The notes: a model not told the origin generated them from the letters alone. DNA of 64,000 nt from an uncultured Porphyromonadaceae bacterium (GCA_947178215.1 CAMWXJ010000011.1:30316-94315); one strand, 5' to 3'. Positions 50,101-58,919 are shown, numbered from the stretch's first letter. Numbers and translations: made by a program.

Positions 50101-50574
50101 AACTGGAAGGGCCTCCAACTCTATGCACGCTTTGACATGGGCTTCGACTTCACCGTGTATGACAGCAACATGGCATGGTGGCTCGGCTGCGGCCAGGGTA
50201 CATACTCATTCCCGACGCAGATTCACGACACCTGGACCGAGGATAACCCCAACGCCAAATATCCCCGCTACGTATGGGCTTCGGTATTCGGTACCGACTC
50301 ATGGATTCGCACCAGCGACATACTCGCACAGTCGGGCGCTTACCTCGCCTGCCGCGAACTCTCGCTCAGCTATCAGCTCCCGCTCGACATCTGCCGTCGC
50401 TTCGCTTGCGAGGGTCTCACCGTAAGCGTGACCGGTCAGAATCTCGGCTACCTCAAAAAGTGCACCAACCCGCTGCCCGACCGTCAGCAGTATTATAACG
50501 GTAACACAGCCGGCTGGGGTGGTACTTATAACCTGCCGCGCACCGTACTGTTCGGCCTCAACGTAACGTTCTAA
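47194..50574 (+). CDS. SusC-like TonB-dependent outer-membrane transporter
   Basis: 1126 residues. Signal peptide to AYAQ (residue ~27); carboxypeptidase-like domain (GVVYDDTGEPLIGATVSVEG); TonB/plug junction VLEEVVVMGYGVAQKRTKV; plug motifs SIVIRGGTNWTGTSEPLIVVDG and DAGATALYGARAANGVILV; the barrel ends with TVLFGLNVTF. It should move an oligosaccharide into the periplasm with the SusD encoded 27 bp downstream. It is divergent from the 43.5-46.6 kb SusC but clearly different in sequence, so the two are not a recent duplication. Confidence 0.95.
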   Translation: MPKQLVKGVVTLSLLLSGGGMYNAYAQQASATTQTTGTCTGVVYDDTGEPLIGATVSVEGTNIAGATNIDGEFSLKGVKEGATINVSYIGCKPFTIRWNGQPLNITLESDNNVLEEVVVMGYGVAQKRTKVTNSIAKVSKETLTVGANANPAQALAGAVSGVKVNITTGDPGATPSIVIRGGTNWTGTSEPLIVVDGQIRSSLSDINPNDIASMDVLKDAGATALYGARAANGVILVTTKQGQAGKATITLNAKYGLNYYNTGYDMADAHDYIYFSRLGTWNTEWAHTRNGINSLSANNQPNGVGRTQITSDMVWNIMTMTDENKYLLQQGWQSMIDPIDPSRTIIYRDTSIGDVNINTPAYTQDYNLSLSGGNDRGTYYAGLGYYDADGAFTNTFYKRYNFSLTGSYKITKWLESNSNFTFTRANWLKVPNGLTQTDDYLGYLFGRVMSLPPTIRLLNEDGSAAFGQTTENGNYNYQPDQFIREYQSDKFQMTQSLTAKIIDGLTVKGSMSWYYNEELDETMNKEFQSAAGAQPGTNNGWNRTYSQSASFSRYFDQTYNLVANFNRTFKEAHTVNAMLGTEFYQRQYKGLSASGYGSPTGYWMDLGLTFAGQQNPYQASSRSVDSQHLEERIMSYFGRFEYDYKDKYLIAATFRQDGYSRLINNRWGFFPGVSAGWVFSQEDFFQKTGLASIVNFAKLRGGYGLNGIVNPDVISWYGLQGAYSAYNYNGNYGYRISALPNPNLKWERTRTGEIGLDLGFLQNKYNLSVVYYNRLTMDKYANYQLPPTTGFSSVVNNNGKFRNQGVEIDINATPIRTRDFSWTIGANLSYNKNIVVELPENEYKNYQQNGTLVYDGIGSTNSERHYIGGLQEGQEPNHLIGYKKNYIVRSEAELPKGYIDISGSYAAVYADEEGYQRLVKMGYANGAVKLMPGDVVWQDRNGDNMIDSSDRYDLGNLTPHWTGGFNTTLNWKGLQLYARFDMGFDFTVYDSNMAWWLGCGQGTYSFPTQIHDTWTEDNPNAKYPRYVWASVFGTDSWIRTSDILAQSGAYLACRELSLSYQLPLDICRRFACEGLTVSVTGQNLGYLKKCTNPLPDRQQYYNGNTAGWGGTYNLPRTVLFGLNVTF

Positions 50575-50601
50575 ACACAATACATGGAATAAACAATCGT
50601 T

Positions 50602-52392
50602 ATGAAGACCAAATATATCAAAATACTTGCCTCATTGGCCATCGCGGGCACCGGGATGCTGACGTCATGCAGCCTTGACCTCACCAATCCCGACGGTCCG
50701 ACAGCAACAGGCTTCTTCGATGAGCAGGACAAATTTATCCTCAACATCATCGGCATCACGCAGGAATGGCGCACCGACTTCGACACCAACACCATGCGTA
50801 ACGCCGGCGAGCTCCGCTCGGGTATCTATACCATCACAGGTATCGACGGTTCGGCACTCAACGACATCACCTACATCAACAATGTGCTTGACGAAGCCCA
50901 CCCGCAGTTCGACAACTTCGCAGGCTACTACGGCGTAATAGGTAACCTCAACGCTTTCCTTTACTACGCCGAGGAAAACGCCGGCGTATTCACCAGCGAG
51001 CTCGCCCGCAATTATCTCGTAGGCATGGCTCACGGTATGCGCGCATACTGCTACTTCCAGCTCTACAAGATGTATGGCACCTGCCCTCTCCGCAAGGACC
51101 CCGACGTGCTTCTCGGCAACTTCAACGCCACAGAGCTCGCCATGCCCCGTGCAGAAGCATCGGAAGTACTCGCTTTCATCAAGGAAGAAGTGGACGCTTC
51201 GCTCGCAGCGTTCAATGCCGGCTCAGGCTACAATGACGCCCGTGTGCTCGGCGCCAACTTCTGGAACAAGGCAGCCACCGAAATGCTCGCCGGCGAAGTT
51301 TATCTCTGGAGCGGCAAGGTTTCGACCGGCAACCAGAACGCCAACCCCGCCGACATCACCACCGCCAAGGGCTACTTCCAGAACGTAATCAACAACTACG
51401 GCTATGCCATGCAGCCCACTTACGACGATGTATTCGCGAAAGGCGGCAACAGCGAGGTGATTTTCGCTACTTTCTACGGCTACGGCATCGCTACCGCCAA
51501 TTGGTACTACGCATCGCTATGGAAGCCCGACACAGGTACAGCCAAAGGCACCTATTGGAGCTGCTACGGCTACGACGGCCTGACCCCCATCAACAACGCC
51601 TACCGCCTCGGCTGCTTCATCAACGAGGCCGGAGAACAGGTATACAATAACTTCTACTATCACGGCGTCAGCGGTATCGTGAACCGTTACCAGTATAGTA
51701 ACGCCGTGTGGTATCAGTATGACGCCGAGGACACACGCCGCAGCGTGCTTATGGACAACTATCTTGTAGAGAACGACGAGAAGAGCCTCAACTTCATCGA
51801 AAATTTCGACAAGGATACCCACCACCTTGCAGGCACATTCGTCTATAAGTACAAAGGTGAGCTCCAAAACGACAATATCGCCGGTACCAACCACATGATA
51901 TATTACCGTCTGCCGCTCGCTTACATGTACCTCGCCGAGATTGCCAACTACGAGGACAACAAAGCCGACGTAGAGCGCTATATCAACATAGTCCGCAAGC
52001 GCGCCTACGGCGACAACTGGAATGAGGCCGAGTTCGGCTACAAGGCCGGTGACTTCCGCAGCAACGAGGTCGCTATCCTCCAAGAGAAGACCAAAGAGTT
52101 CCTCCAGGAGGGTCAGCGCTGGTGGGATATCCGCCGTCTGACAGGCGTCAAGGGTGGTACCGACCGCGACCACCTCATCTTCCAGCCCGAAAGCTGTGCC
52201 GGCTGGGGTCTTGATGTCGCCGCACACCCCTACTGGAACGAAGTTTGCTCTGATGTAGCCAACCTCGCCGACTGCCCGCTGATAACCGACCAGCCGGTAC
52301 TTGACTACGCCACAAAATCACACATGGTGCTGTGGCCTATCAATACCGCTCTCATCAGCGACACCGTGAAACAGACTCCCGGCTACGAATAA
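50602..52392 (+). CDS. SusD/RagB-type surface glycan-binding lipoprotein
   Basis: 596 residues, lipobox GMLTSC (Cys23), mature start SLDLTNPDGPTATGFF. The N-terminal helices include ARNYLVGMAHGMRAYCYFQLYKMYG, a typical SusD block. The C-terminal signature is LPLAYMYLAEIANYEDNKADVERYINIVRKRAY and EKTKEFLQEGQRWWDIRRLTG. It pairs with the SusC 27 bp upstream and closes the operon; a long hairpin follows at 52442-52474. There is no SusE/F-like gene or enzyme downstream, unlike the other two SusCD units. Confidence 0.95.
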   Translation: MKTKYIKILASLAIAGTGMLTSCSLDLTNPDGPTATGFFDEQDKFILNIIGITQEWRTDFDTNTMRNAGELRSGIYTITGIDGSALNDITYINNVLDEAHPQFDNFAGYYGVIGNLNAFLYYAEENAGVFTSELARNYLVGMAHGMRAYCYFQLYKMYGTCPLRKDPDVLLGNFNATELAMPRAEASEVLAFIKEEVDASLAAFNAGSGYNDARVLGANFWNKAATEMLAGEVYLWSGKVSTGNQNANPADITTAKGYFQNVINNYGYAMQPTYDDVFAKGGNSEVIFATFYGYGIATANWYYASLWKPDTGTAKGTYWSCYGYDGLTPINNAYRLGCFINEAGEQVYNNFYYHGVSGIVNRYQYSNAVWYQYDAEDTRRSVLMDNYLVENDEKSLNFIENFDKDTHHLAGTFVYKYKGELQNDNIAGTNHMIYYRLPLAYMYLAEIANYEDNKADVERYINIVRKRAYGDNWNEAEFGYKAGDFRSNEVAILQEKTKEFLQEGQRWWDIRRLTGVKGGTDRDHLIFQPESCAGWGLDVAAHPYWNEVCSDVANLADCPLITDQPVLDYATKSHMVLWPINTALISDTVKQTPGYE

Positions 52393-52441
52393 TAGACCTC
52401 CAACGGCAACCGGTAATCACCGGTCTGCAATAATACACATC

Positions 52442-52474
52442 AACGGCCCCGGCGGTAATTCCGCCGGGGCCGTT
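52442..52474. terminator. Bidirectional terminator between SusD and mgsA
   Basis: AACGGCCCCGGCGG pairs perfectly with CCGCCGGGGCCGTT around TAATT. It lies between convergent genes; no long T run. Confidence 0.75.
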
Positions 52475-52506
52475 GCCGTCAGGAGAGTGCCGAAGTGTCG
52501 GGGCCA

Positions 52507-52968
52507 TCAGCCCTGCTCGAGCGCCTTGCGGTCGAAAAAGGTGTAGCTCTGGTCGCGAGGATGATAATCGGGATTGCCCCAAAGAGTGCTTGAAATGATG
52601 AGGTCGGCGCTGATGCGGTTGCAGGCAATAGGCACGTTATGGAGGCGGCACTGACGCAGAAGCATCTGTATGTCGGCCTCGTGGGGCTGTGCGTTGAGGT
52701 CGTCGATAAGGAACACGGCGAAGTCGACCTCATTGCGCACCACCATGGCGGCAATCTCGGCGTCGCCGCCCATAGGGCCGGAGTTCATACATTCGAGGTC
52801 GGGGTGAAAACCCATCTCTTCCAGTGCCTCGCGGATGAGCGAGCCGGTGGTGCCGGTGCACACGAGGTGGTGGTGAGACAGATACTCGGCGTTATACTTG
52901 GCCCAGTCGACCATGTCGGCCTTGCGGTGGTCGTGGGCCACCAGGGCGATAGTAAGCTTGTCTTTCAT
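52507..52968 (-). CDS. mgsA: Methylglyoxal synthase
   Basis: 153 residues from the ATG at 52968 (MKDKLTIALVAHDHRKADMVDW); the track ORF is extended upstream without family support. MgsA converts dihydroxyacetone phosphate to methylglyoxal plus phosphate, an overflow route when sugar phosphates build up. Family motifs are TGTTGSLIRE, MNSGPMGGDAEIA (catalytic Asp), VFLIDDLNAQPHEADIQMLLR and NVPIACNRISADLIISS. The length is normal. It is a single gene, convergent with the SusD operon. Confidence 0.95.
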   Translation of the reverse strand: MKDKLTIALVAHDHRKADMVDWAKYNAEYLSHHHLVCTGTTGSLIREALEEMGFHPDLECMNSGPMGGDAEIAAMVVRNEVDFAVFLIDDLNAQPHEADIQMLLRQCRLHNVPIACNRISADLIISSTLWGNPDYHPRDQSYTFFDRKALEQG

Positions 52969-53090
52969 AAGAATGAGGAGTGTTGCAGGGTTGATTGAAC
53001 CGGTGAAACGTGATGGCCGCCGCGAGGGCACCGACGATGCGTTGTCGCTTACGCGGCCTACTTCATAAACGTTTCGGCGCCATTAAAGTT

Positions 53091-53134
53091 GTAACCCGCC
53101 CTCACGACGTTCCGGCGTCGTGAGGGCGGGTTAC
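53091..53134 (-). terminator. Long hairpin after the Tricorn-type protease gene
   Basis: GTAACCCGCCCTCACGACG pairs with CGTCGTGAGGGCGGGTTAC, 19 bp without mismatch, around 6 bases. It lies 36 bp beyond the protease stop and upstream of mgsA. Confidence 0.82.
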
Positions 53135-53169
53135 GCTTATATGGATATATGTCGTGCGGCTGCCGGGGC

Positions 53170-56100
53170 TTATTTGGCCTTGGCGGCGTCGGCGGCGCGG
53201 AGCATCTCGGTCACAGCGGTACGGAGCTGCTCGTCGTAGCCTGAGAGCTGCTGTTCGGGGGTGTTGTAGACCTCGATGTCGGGTTGGAGTTCGAGGTTTT
53301 CAAGCCAGCGTCCCTGATTGTCGCGCATGCCCACCTGGGGGATGCCAAACACGATAGTCGGGTCAATCTGGTTCTCCCACCACACGGCGGTCATCGTTCC
53401 GGGCACGGGCGCACCTATGAGCTTGCCGAGATTGAGGGTCTGGTAGGTCCAGGGGAAGCCGTGGGCGTTGGAATAGTTGTCCTCGCACATGAGCACGCAG
53501 GAGGGCTTGGTCCAGCGGTTGAACGGGTCCTGACCGATATATTGTCCGCGAGGCTCGAAAGTGGCGAACTTGGTGCCGGAGAGGAGCACTGCGAGGTCTT
53601 CATGGAGCCAGCCGCCGCCGTTGTGGCGGGTGTCGATGATTACAGCGTCGGCGTTGCGGTAGCGGCCGAGGAGCTCGCTGAACGTCTTGCGGAACGAGGG
53701 GGAGTCCATGCCCTGGATGTGTATGTAGCCCACGCGACCGCCCGAAAGCGAGTCGACCATAGCGCGATTACGCTCTACCCAGCGGTTGTAGAGGTAGCCA
53801 GAGCGCGAGCCGGCGGCTTTGAGCTGCTGCTCGAAAGTCTTGCCGGTGGCGGGGTCCTTGACGGTGAGCATCACCTGCTTGCCGGCCTTGCCCGACAGGA
53901 GGGGATAGTAGTCGCGGCCCGCCTTGACAGGCTGCCCGTCGATAGTCTCGATAATCATGCCGGGACGTATCTTGACCGAAGCGCGGTCCATGGGGCCCTG
54001 CTCCACAATTTCCTTGACGAGAAGGCCGTCGCCCTCGTAGTCGTTGTCGAAGAACGCGCCGAGCCATGCCGTAGCGGGTGTATTGATAGCCGACATGTTG
54101 CCGTAGAAACGGGCGCCGGTGTGGGAGCCGTTGAGCTCGCCGAGCATCTCGGAGAGCAGCTCCTGGAAGTCGTAATTGTTGTTGATGTAGGGGAGGAAGC
54201 GTGCGTAGGCGTCGTGGTAGCCTTTCCAGTCGATACCGTGGATTTCGGGGTCGTAGAACTTGTCGGCCACCTGTCGCCAGGCGTGATTGAAGATATACTC
54301 GCGCTGCTTGGCGGGGCGGAAGGTGAACTCGGCGGCATACTGTATGGGCTTGGTCGACTTGGCTGCTATGTCGAGCTTCTTCATGCCTCCGCCCGAGATG
54401 AGGTAGAGGTTGTTGATTTTGGCGTCGGGCACGAACTCGCCGTAGCCGAGACCCTTGACGATAATCTTGCTCGAACGGTCGTCGAGGTCGTGCTCCCAGA
54501 GGTCGCCGTCGCCCTCAAACGAGGTGGCATAGTAGAGCTTTCGGCCGTCCTTGGAGAGGATGAAGTCGCCGAGGAACGAGCTGTTGGGGGTGAGGCGGGC
54601 GATGCGGTTGTCGCGGTTGTCGAGCTTGAACACGAGCGGCTTCACGGCGTTGTTGTCCTTGTCCTTATCGGCGTCTTTGCCTTTTTTCGACTTCTTTTTA
54701 TCGGCCTTCTTGTCGGCCTTGTCGCCGTCGGCTTCGTCCTTGTCCTTGTCCTTGTCGGCGTCCTTTCGCGACTCGGCTACCTCGCGCTCTTCCTTGGAGA
54801 GACGCCATTCGTCGTATGCCTCATCGTCGAAGAACATGATATATACGTCGCTCTCTGCGCCCCATGAGCCGTGGGAGCGGTAGCCTGAGCGGTCGCTGTT
54901 CCATATCATGGCCTTGCCGTCGAGCACCCACTTGGGGCTGTCGTCGGAGTAGCCGGAGCGGGTGAGATTGGTCATCTCGCCGGAGCCGTCGGCCTTGACG
55001 AGGACTATGTCGGTATTGTTCCAGCCGCCGTTGTCGATATATTTGGCGAGGAACCAGCGCGAGTCGGGGCTCCACGCATATGTCTGGTCGCCGTCGGAGT
55101 AAGAGTAGTTGTACTTGCCGGGGAGCACTGTGCGTATCTGCTTGGTGTCGAGGTTGTAGACACACAGCTCGGTGCGGTCGCGGAGGAAGGCTATCTCCTT
55201 GCCGTCGGGCGAGAATTTGGGCTGGAAGGCATTCTGTTCGAGGAGAATCAGCGGCTCTTCCTTAAACTCGGTGGCGTAGGTGAACTTCTTGTCTTCGGGG
55301 CGCACGAGCGAGGTGCGGTAGATGCCCCATCGGCCGTCGCGCTCCGACGAGTAGATGAGCGAGCGGCCGTCGGGAGCGAAGTCGACGTTGCGCTCCTGCT
55401 CCGGGGTGTCGGTGATGCGCTTGGTGGTGGCGTAGTCGGTAGAGGTGACGTAGACGTCGCCATTGGTGATGAAAGCCACCTCTTTGCCCTTTTCGTTAAG
55501 GGCGAGGGAGCGCGCTCCGCTGCGCATGACAACCATCGTGGAGTCGTAGTCGGCGCGGTCGGCGATAACGCTGATACCCACCTTGGCGGGCTTGGAGCCG
55601 GCGGCGGTGCCGAGGGTGTAAATCTCGCCGTCGTAAAGGAAAGCGAGGGTCTTGCCGTCGGCTGAGCCTGAGAGGTTGCGCACTGGATGGGTGGTGAAGT
55701 CGGTCACGCGGGTGTCGCCGCTGCCGTCGACGTTGCGGCGGTAGACGTTAAATGAGCCGTTCTGCTCGCTGAGGTAGTAGAAGCTCTTGCCGTCGGGGGT
55801 CCACACGGGATTGCGGTCTTCGCCACGGAATGAGGTGAGCTTTGTAAACTTGCGCTCTTTGGCGGGACGGTCGGCGCCCTCGGCTTTCCACACGTCGCGG
55901 GCTATCGAGCTGACGTGATGCTTGCGCCAGGGGTCCTCATAGCCCTTTTTGTCGTGATAGAGCAGGGTCTTGCCGTCGGGGCTCACGCTTATATCCTCCA
56001 TGGGAAGCGATGAGTATAGACGGGGACGGGCGCCGGGCACGGTTATGTCGAGGCTGTAAACCTGGGGGAACTGCCCGGAGGGGAACTGGATGTCGTCGGC

Positions 56101-56490
56101 ATCGGGCTCTATGCTCGCAGTGTAGAGCACCGTAGTGGGGTTGAGGAACGTTATCGGACGCTCGGCGGCGGTTACGGTGGTGAGCTGACGGGGTTCGCCG
56201 CCTGTGGCGGGTACGGAATAGAGGTCGAAGTTGCCGTGACGATCGGAGGCGAATACGATTGTCTTGCCGTCGGGGCTCCATACAGGCTGTGTGTCGTAGG
56301 AGCGGTGAGTTGTAAGCTGTGTGGCGCGTCCGCCGCCGGCGGGCACGGTCCAGATGTCGCCTTTATAGGAGAAGGCGATACGTGAACCGTCGGGTGAGAT
56401 GGCGGGATAACGCATCCACATGGGTGTCTCGGCCGAAGCGCTGAAAGCAGCGGCTCCGAGAGCGAGACTCACGATAAGCGAAAGTTTCAT
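53170..56490 (-). CDS. Tricorn-type S41 protease, secreted
   Basis: 1106 residues with signal peptide MKLSLIVSLALGAAAFSASA. The N-terminal ~600 residues form WD40/PD40 beta-propellers (YPAISPDGSRIAFSYKGDIW, PVWSPDGKTIVFASDRHGN). A PDZ domain follows at ~780-860 (VEQGPMDRASVKIRPGMIIETIDG) and then the S41 core (AVIIDTRHNGGGWLHED and CEDNYSNAHGFPW with the probable nucleophile Ser). It probably degrades peptides in the periplasm. An odd Lys/Asp-rich insertion (ADKKADKKKSKKGKDADKDK) lies at ~575-610 between propeller segments. The MFS gene is 30 bp upstream, so peptide or amino-acid use may be linked. Confidence 0.93.
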   Translation of the reverse strand: MKLSLIVSLALGAAAFSASAETPMWMRYPAISPDGSRIAFSYKGDIWTVPAGGGRATQLTTHRSYDTQPVWSPDGKTIVFASDRHGNFDLYSVPATGGEPRQLTTVTAAERPITFLNPTTVLYTASIEPDADDIQFPSGQFPQVYSLDITVPGARPRLYSSLPMEDISVSPDGKTLLYHDKKGYEDPWRKHHVSSIARDVWKAEGADRPAKERKFTKLTSFRGEDRNPVWTPDGKSFYYLSEQNGSFNVYRRNVDGSGDTRVTDFTTHPVRNLSGSADGKTLAFLYDGEIYTLGTAAGSKPAKVGISVIADRADYDSTMVVMRSGARSLALNEKGKEVAFITNGDVYVTSTDYATTKRITDTPEQERNVDFAPDGRSLIYSSERDGRWGIYRTSLVRPEDKKFTYATEFKEEPLILLEQNAFQPKFSPDGKEIAFLRDRTELCVYNLDTKQIRTVLPGKYNYSYSDGDQTYAWSPDSRWFLAKYIDNGGWNNTDIVLVKADGSGEMTNLTRSGYSDDSPKWVLDGKAMIWNSDRSGYRSHGSWGAESDVYIMFFDDEAYDEWRLSKEEREVAESRKDADKDKDKDEADGDKADKKADKKKSKKGKDADKDKDNNAVKPLVFKLDNRDNRIARLTPNSSFLGDFILSKDGRKLYYATSFEGDGDLWEHDLDDRSSKIIVKGLGYGEFVPDAKINNLYLISGGGMKKLDIAAKSTKPIQYAAEFTFRPAKQREYIFNHAWRQVADKFYDPEIHGIDWKGYHDAYARFLPYINNNYDFQELLSEMLGELNGSHTGARFYGNMSAINTPATAWLGAFFDNDYEGDGLLVKEIVEQGPMDRASVKIRPGMIIETIDGQPVKAGRDYYPLLSGKAGKQVMLTVKDPATGKTFEQQLKAAGSRSGYLYNRWVERNRAMVDSLSGGRVGYIHIQGMDSPSFRKTFSELLGRYRNADAVIIDTRHNGGGWLHEDLAVLLSGTKFATFEPRGQYIGQDPFNRWTKPSCVLMCEDNYSNAHGFPWTYQTLNLGKLIGAPVPGTMTAVWWENQIDPTIVFGIPQVGMRDNQGRWLENLELQPDIEVYNTPEQQLSGYDEQLRTAVTEMLRAADAAKAK

Positions 56491-56520
56491 TTCCGTTATG
56501 ATGAATGATTGGTTGATTCT

Positions 56521-57828
56521 TTATTCTTTGTTGAGAGTGGTGGGACGAAGGATGATAAGCTGGGCCAGAAGAGCGAGCACGAGGGCGCCTGCCATGCACA
56601 CGAAGCCGATGCCCATGCGTCCCTGGTCGGCAAGTGAGCCGAGCACGTTGGTAGCGAGTGCGCCTACGAAGAGACCGCACATATTCATCATGCCGTAGGC
56701 CGTGGCGCGCGAGCGTGCCGATACGAACTGGCAGAGGATAGGCATATTGTTTGCGTCGAACAGGCCGTAGCCGAGGCCGAAGAGCAGACCGGCCGACACG
56801 GCTGCGACGAGCGTGTGGCCGTAGCCCATGAGCACGAGCGCGGGCACCATCATGGCAAGGCCGATCGACGAGGTGTAGATGCGGCCGCGGAGATTGCGGC
56901 GACTCCAATTGTCGGCCATAGGGCCGCCCACCATGACGCCGATAAACGAGGCTACGGCAATGGTGATGGTGGCCACCGGGCCGGCCCAGGTCATCTCGAT
57001 GCCGAGCGAGTCGGCAAACAGCGTGGGAAGCCAGTTTTTGGTGGCCCAGCCGGGCACCGACGATGTTGCGAAGAAGAAGAGAATGGTCCAGAATGCGATA
57101 TTGACGACGAGAGCGCCGAGAGATGCGCCGGTGGCGCGGAGATTGCGTTTCAGCACGGTGCCGAGTGGCTCGGGATGACCCTCGGCGGCATCCTCGGCGG
57201 CCTTGCGGCCCTCAAACGAGTCGACACGCTTCTCATGCAGGAAGAACACGAGGATGAAGCCGTAGACGATGCCTATGATGCCAAACCAGTGGAATGTCTG
57301 CTGCCAGGAGAGGTGCTCGGCCACAAATGCGCCGAAGCCGCCCACGGCCTGGCCCATGTAGAGTCCGGTCATGTGGATGCCTATGGCGAGCGAGAGTTGT
57401 TTGCCGGTGAAATAGTCAGCGATAAGGGAGAGTGCGGCGGGAATGTAGAGGGCCTCAGACACACCCATTGTGGCACGAAGCCAGTAGACCTGCTCGTAAC
57501 TCTGCGCGTAGCCCATGGCAAGCGTCACGCCGCTCCACACCACAAGACTTACCACGATGAGCCACTTACGGTTTACGCGGTCGGCCACGATGCCCGACAC
57601 AGGACTCATAAAGCCATAAATCCACATAAACACAGCCATTATCTTGCCAAACATGACTTTGCTTTCGAGGTCGGCGATGTCGACGGCCATAGCGTCGCGC
57701 ATGGTCGAGAGCATCTGGCGGTCCATATAATTGAGCAGTGCGACGACCCAGAGCAGGCCGACTACCACCCAGGGATAATAACTTTTCGTGCTACCTTTGG
57801 CAGCCGCGGCTACATTATTTGTGCTCAT
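56521..57828 (-). CDS. MFS transporter
   Basis: 435 residues and 12 hydrophobic segments. MFS loop motifs are visible: NYMDRQMLSTMRDAM after TM1, GIVADRVNRKWLI between TM2 and TM3, GVSEALYIPAALSLIADYF in TM4-5 and GGPMADNWSRRNLRGRIY between TM8 and TM9. This resembles the anion:cation symporter/hexuronate-type branch, so an organic anion or sugar acid is a likely substrate; the exact one is unknown. It is the first gene of a two-gene unit with the Tricorn-type protease. Confidence 0.9.
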   Translation of the reverse strand: MSTNNVAAAAKGSTKSYYPWVVVGLLWVVALLNYMDRQMLSTMRDAMAVDIADLESKVMFGKIMAVFMWIYGFMSPVSGIVADRVNRKWLIVVSLVVWSGVTLAMGYAQSYEQVYWLRATMGVSEALYIPAALSLIADYFTGKQLSLAIGIHMTGLYMGQAVGGFGAFVAEHLSWQQTFHWFGIIGIVYGFILVFFLHEKRVDSFEGRKAAEDAAEGHPEPLGTVLKRNLRATGASLGALVVNIAFWTILFFFATSSVPGWATKNWLPTLFADSLGIEMTWAGPVATITIAVASFIGVMVGGPMADNWSRRNLRGRIYTSSIGLAMMVPALVLMGYGHTLVAAVSAGLLFGLGYGLFDANNMPILCQFVSARSRATAYGMMNMCGLFVGALATNVLGSLADQGRMGIGFVCMAGALVLALLAQLIILRPTTLNKE

Positions 57829-57874
57829 GGTGATTTATTGTGATTTTAATGGTTATTATTAGGCATATATTCGG

Positions 57875-57882
57875 CAAATATA
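57875..57882 (-). promoter_or_regulatory. -7 box of the MFS-protease operon
   Basis: Minus-strand TATATTTG, 46 bp before the ATG at 57828. The 57883-57991 stretch shows nothing else. Confidence 0.5.
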
Positions 57883-57991
57883 ACACTTTTGCCGTAGCCC
57901 TGCAAACAAAAAATCACCCCGCCCGCCAGACAGACGGCAGTGGAGCAGGTAACAGCCGTAAAATACCGTCGGACGGCGTGTTGTGCCGCCC

Positions 57992-58216
57992 TCAGAGCGC
58001 GATAATGAAGTCGCAGATGTCGCCGAGCACTTCGGGAGCTATCGTCTCGGTTATGGTGCCGTATTCGGCCACGTCGACTGTCGTGAAGTGAAATACCAGA
58101 GGAAGCTTGGCAGGGCCGAGGCTGAGCTCGCCACGCCATGAGCCGTCGATAGCCATGGCCGATACGGCCACACAAGCGACGGATGCCAGTACGGCGATAA
58201 TCTTTTTGATAACCAT
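57992..58216 (-). pseudogene. Deletion remnant of an alpha/beta hydrolase (N- and C-termini joined)
   Basis: The 74-residue ORF starts with a signal peptide (MVIKKIIAVLASVACVAVSAMA) and DGSWRGELSLGPAKLPLVFHF. That is the N-terminal module of a family of secreted Bacteroidetes alpha/beta hydrolases. It then jumps at about residue 47 to EYGTITETIAPEVLGDICDFI, which matches the extreme C-terminus of the same family. The ~350 residues of catalytic domain are missing. The reading frame is intact, so a short exported peptide could still be made, but catalysis is impossible. Family assignment is from memory of motifs. Confidence 0.6.
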
Positions 58217-58286
58217 TGCGTTGATTTATATTGCCGCGAAAGCGACCTGCCGCATACCAACTATCCGTGGAGCGGATTCCACAGTG

Positions 58287-58919
58287 TCAGCGGAGGGCGA
58301 GGGCCGCTTCGGGGCCGAGGTTGAATATGAGGTCGAGGATGCTGAGGCCCGGAAGGAAGCCGAAGCGCGATTGTCGCACCTGCCAATAAGGGCCCACGGC
58401 GTCATCGCACGACACAGACAGACGCACACCGTCGCTGGGAGGCGTGGCGGTGTGTACAAGGGTATCGTCCGGGAGGGTCAGTATGTCGCGCACCTGTGCG
58501 TCGAGGGCCGAGGCGAAGTCTATGAGGCGCATGGCACTCCCCGCCGCACTTATCAGCGGGATGAAGCGGTCGGCATAGAACTCATAAAACGGCGTGCGGC
58601 CATAAGCGCTTTCAAGGGCGGTGGGAAGAGTCTCCTGCCAGCGTCCGTGGTCGCTTAGGGTGACGTCGGCCCACGTCGCTCCCTGGCACGGCTTGGCTAT
58701 CGGCACGGTGAGCATGAGACGCCCGCGTGTGTCGGCTATCTCAAACCGGTGGGTGGACTTGACGGTGCGGTCGAAGCGGCCGCTCCAATCGACGACGGCG
58801 CGCGGAAACGAGGCCGCCACACGGTAGTATGATGCCGGCGGAAGCAGGCGCGGGGGCAGGATGAGCGTCGGGCCGTCGGGGCGGGTTACGAGCGGATGCA
58901 TTGCCGGTATAAGTGTCAC
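58287..58919 (-). CDS. WbqC-like family protein
   Basis: 210 residues, no signal peptide. WbqC-family features are visible: LPPRLLPPASYYRVAASFP near the start, then THRFEIADTRGRLMLTVPIAKP, and SAYGRTPFYEFYADRFIPLI in the middle, with the final FNLGPEA motif (usually FNMGPE). Some family members sit in polysaccharide clusters, but the function is not established. It overlaps lepB by 4 bases (ATGA), so the two are coupled; the WbqC-lepB-dapB order is one I associate with many Bacteroidales. Confidence 0.87.
   Translation of the reverse strand: MTLIPAMHPLVTRPDGPTLILPPRLLPPASYYRVAASFPRAVVDWSGRFDRTVKSTHRFEIADTRGRLMLTVPIAKPCQGATWADVTLSDHGRWQETLPTALESAYGRTPFYEFYADRFIPLISAAGSAMRLIDFASALDAQVRDILTLPDDTLVHTATPPSDGVRLSVSCDDAVGPYWQVRQSRFGFLPGLSILDLIFNLGPEAALALR

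Noticed and set aside
53284-54867. Plus-strand 527-residue ORF
   Set aside because: Antisense to the Tricorn-type protease; no recognisable domain.
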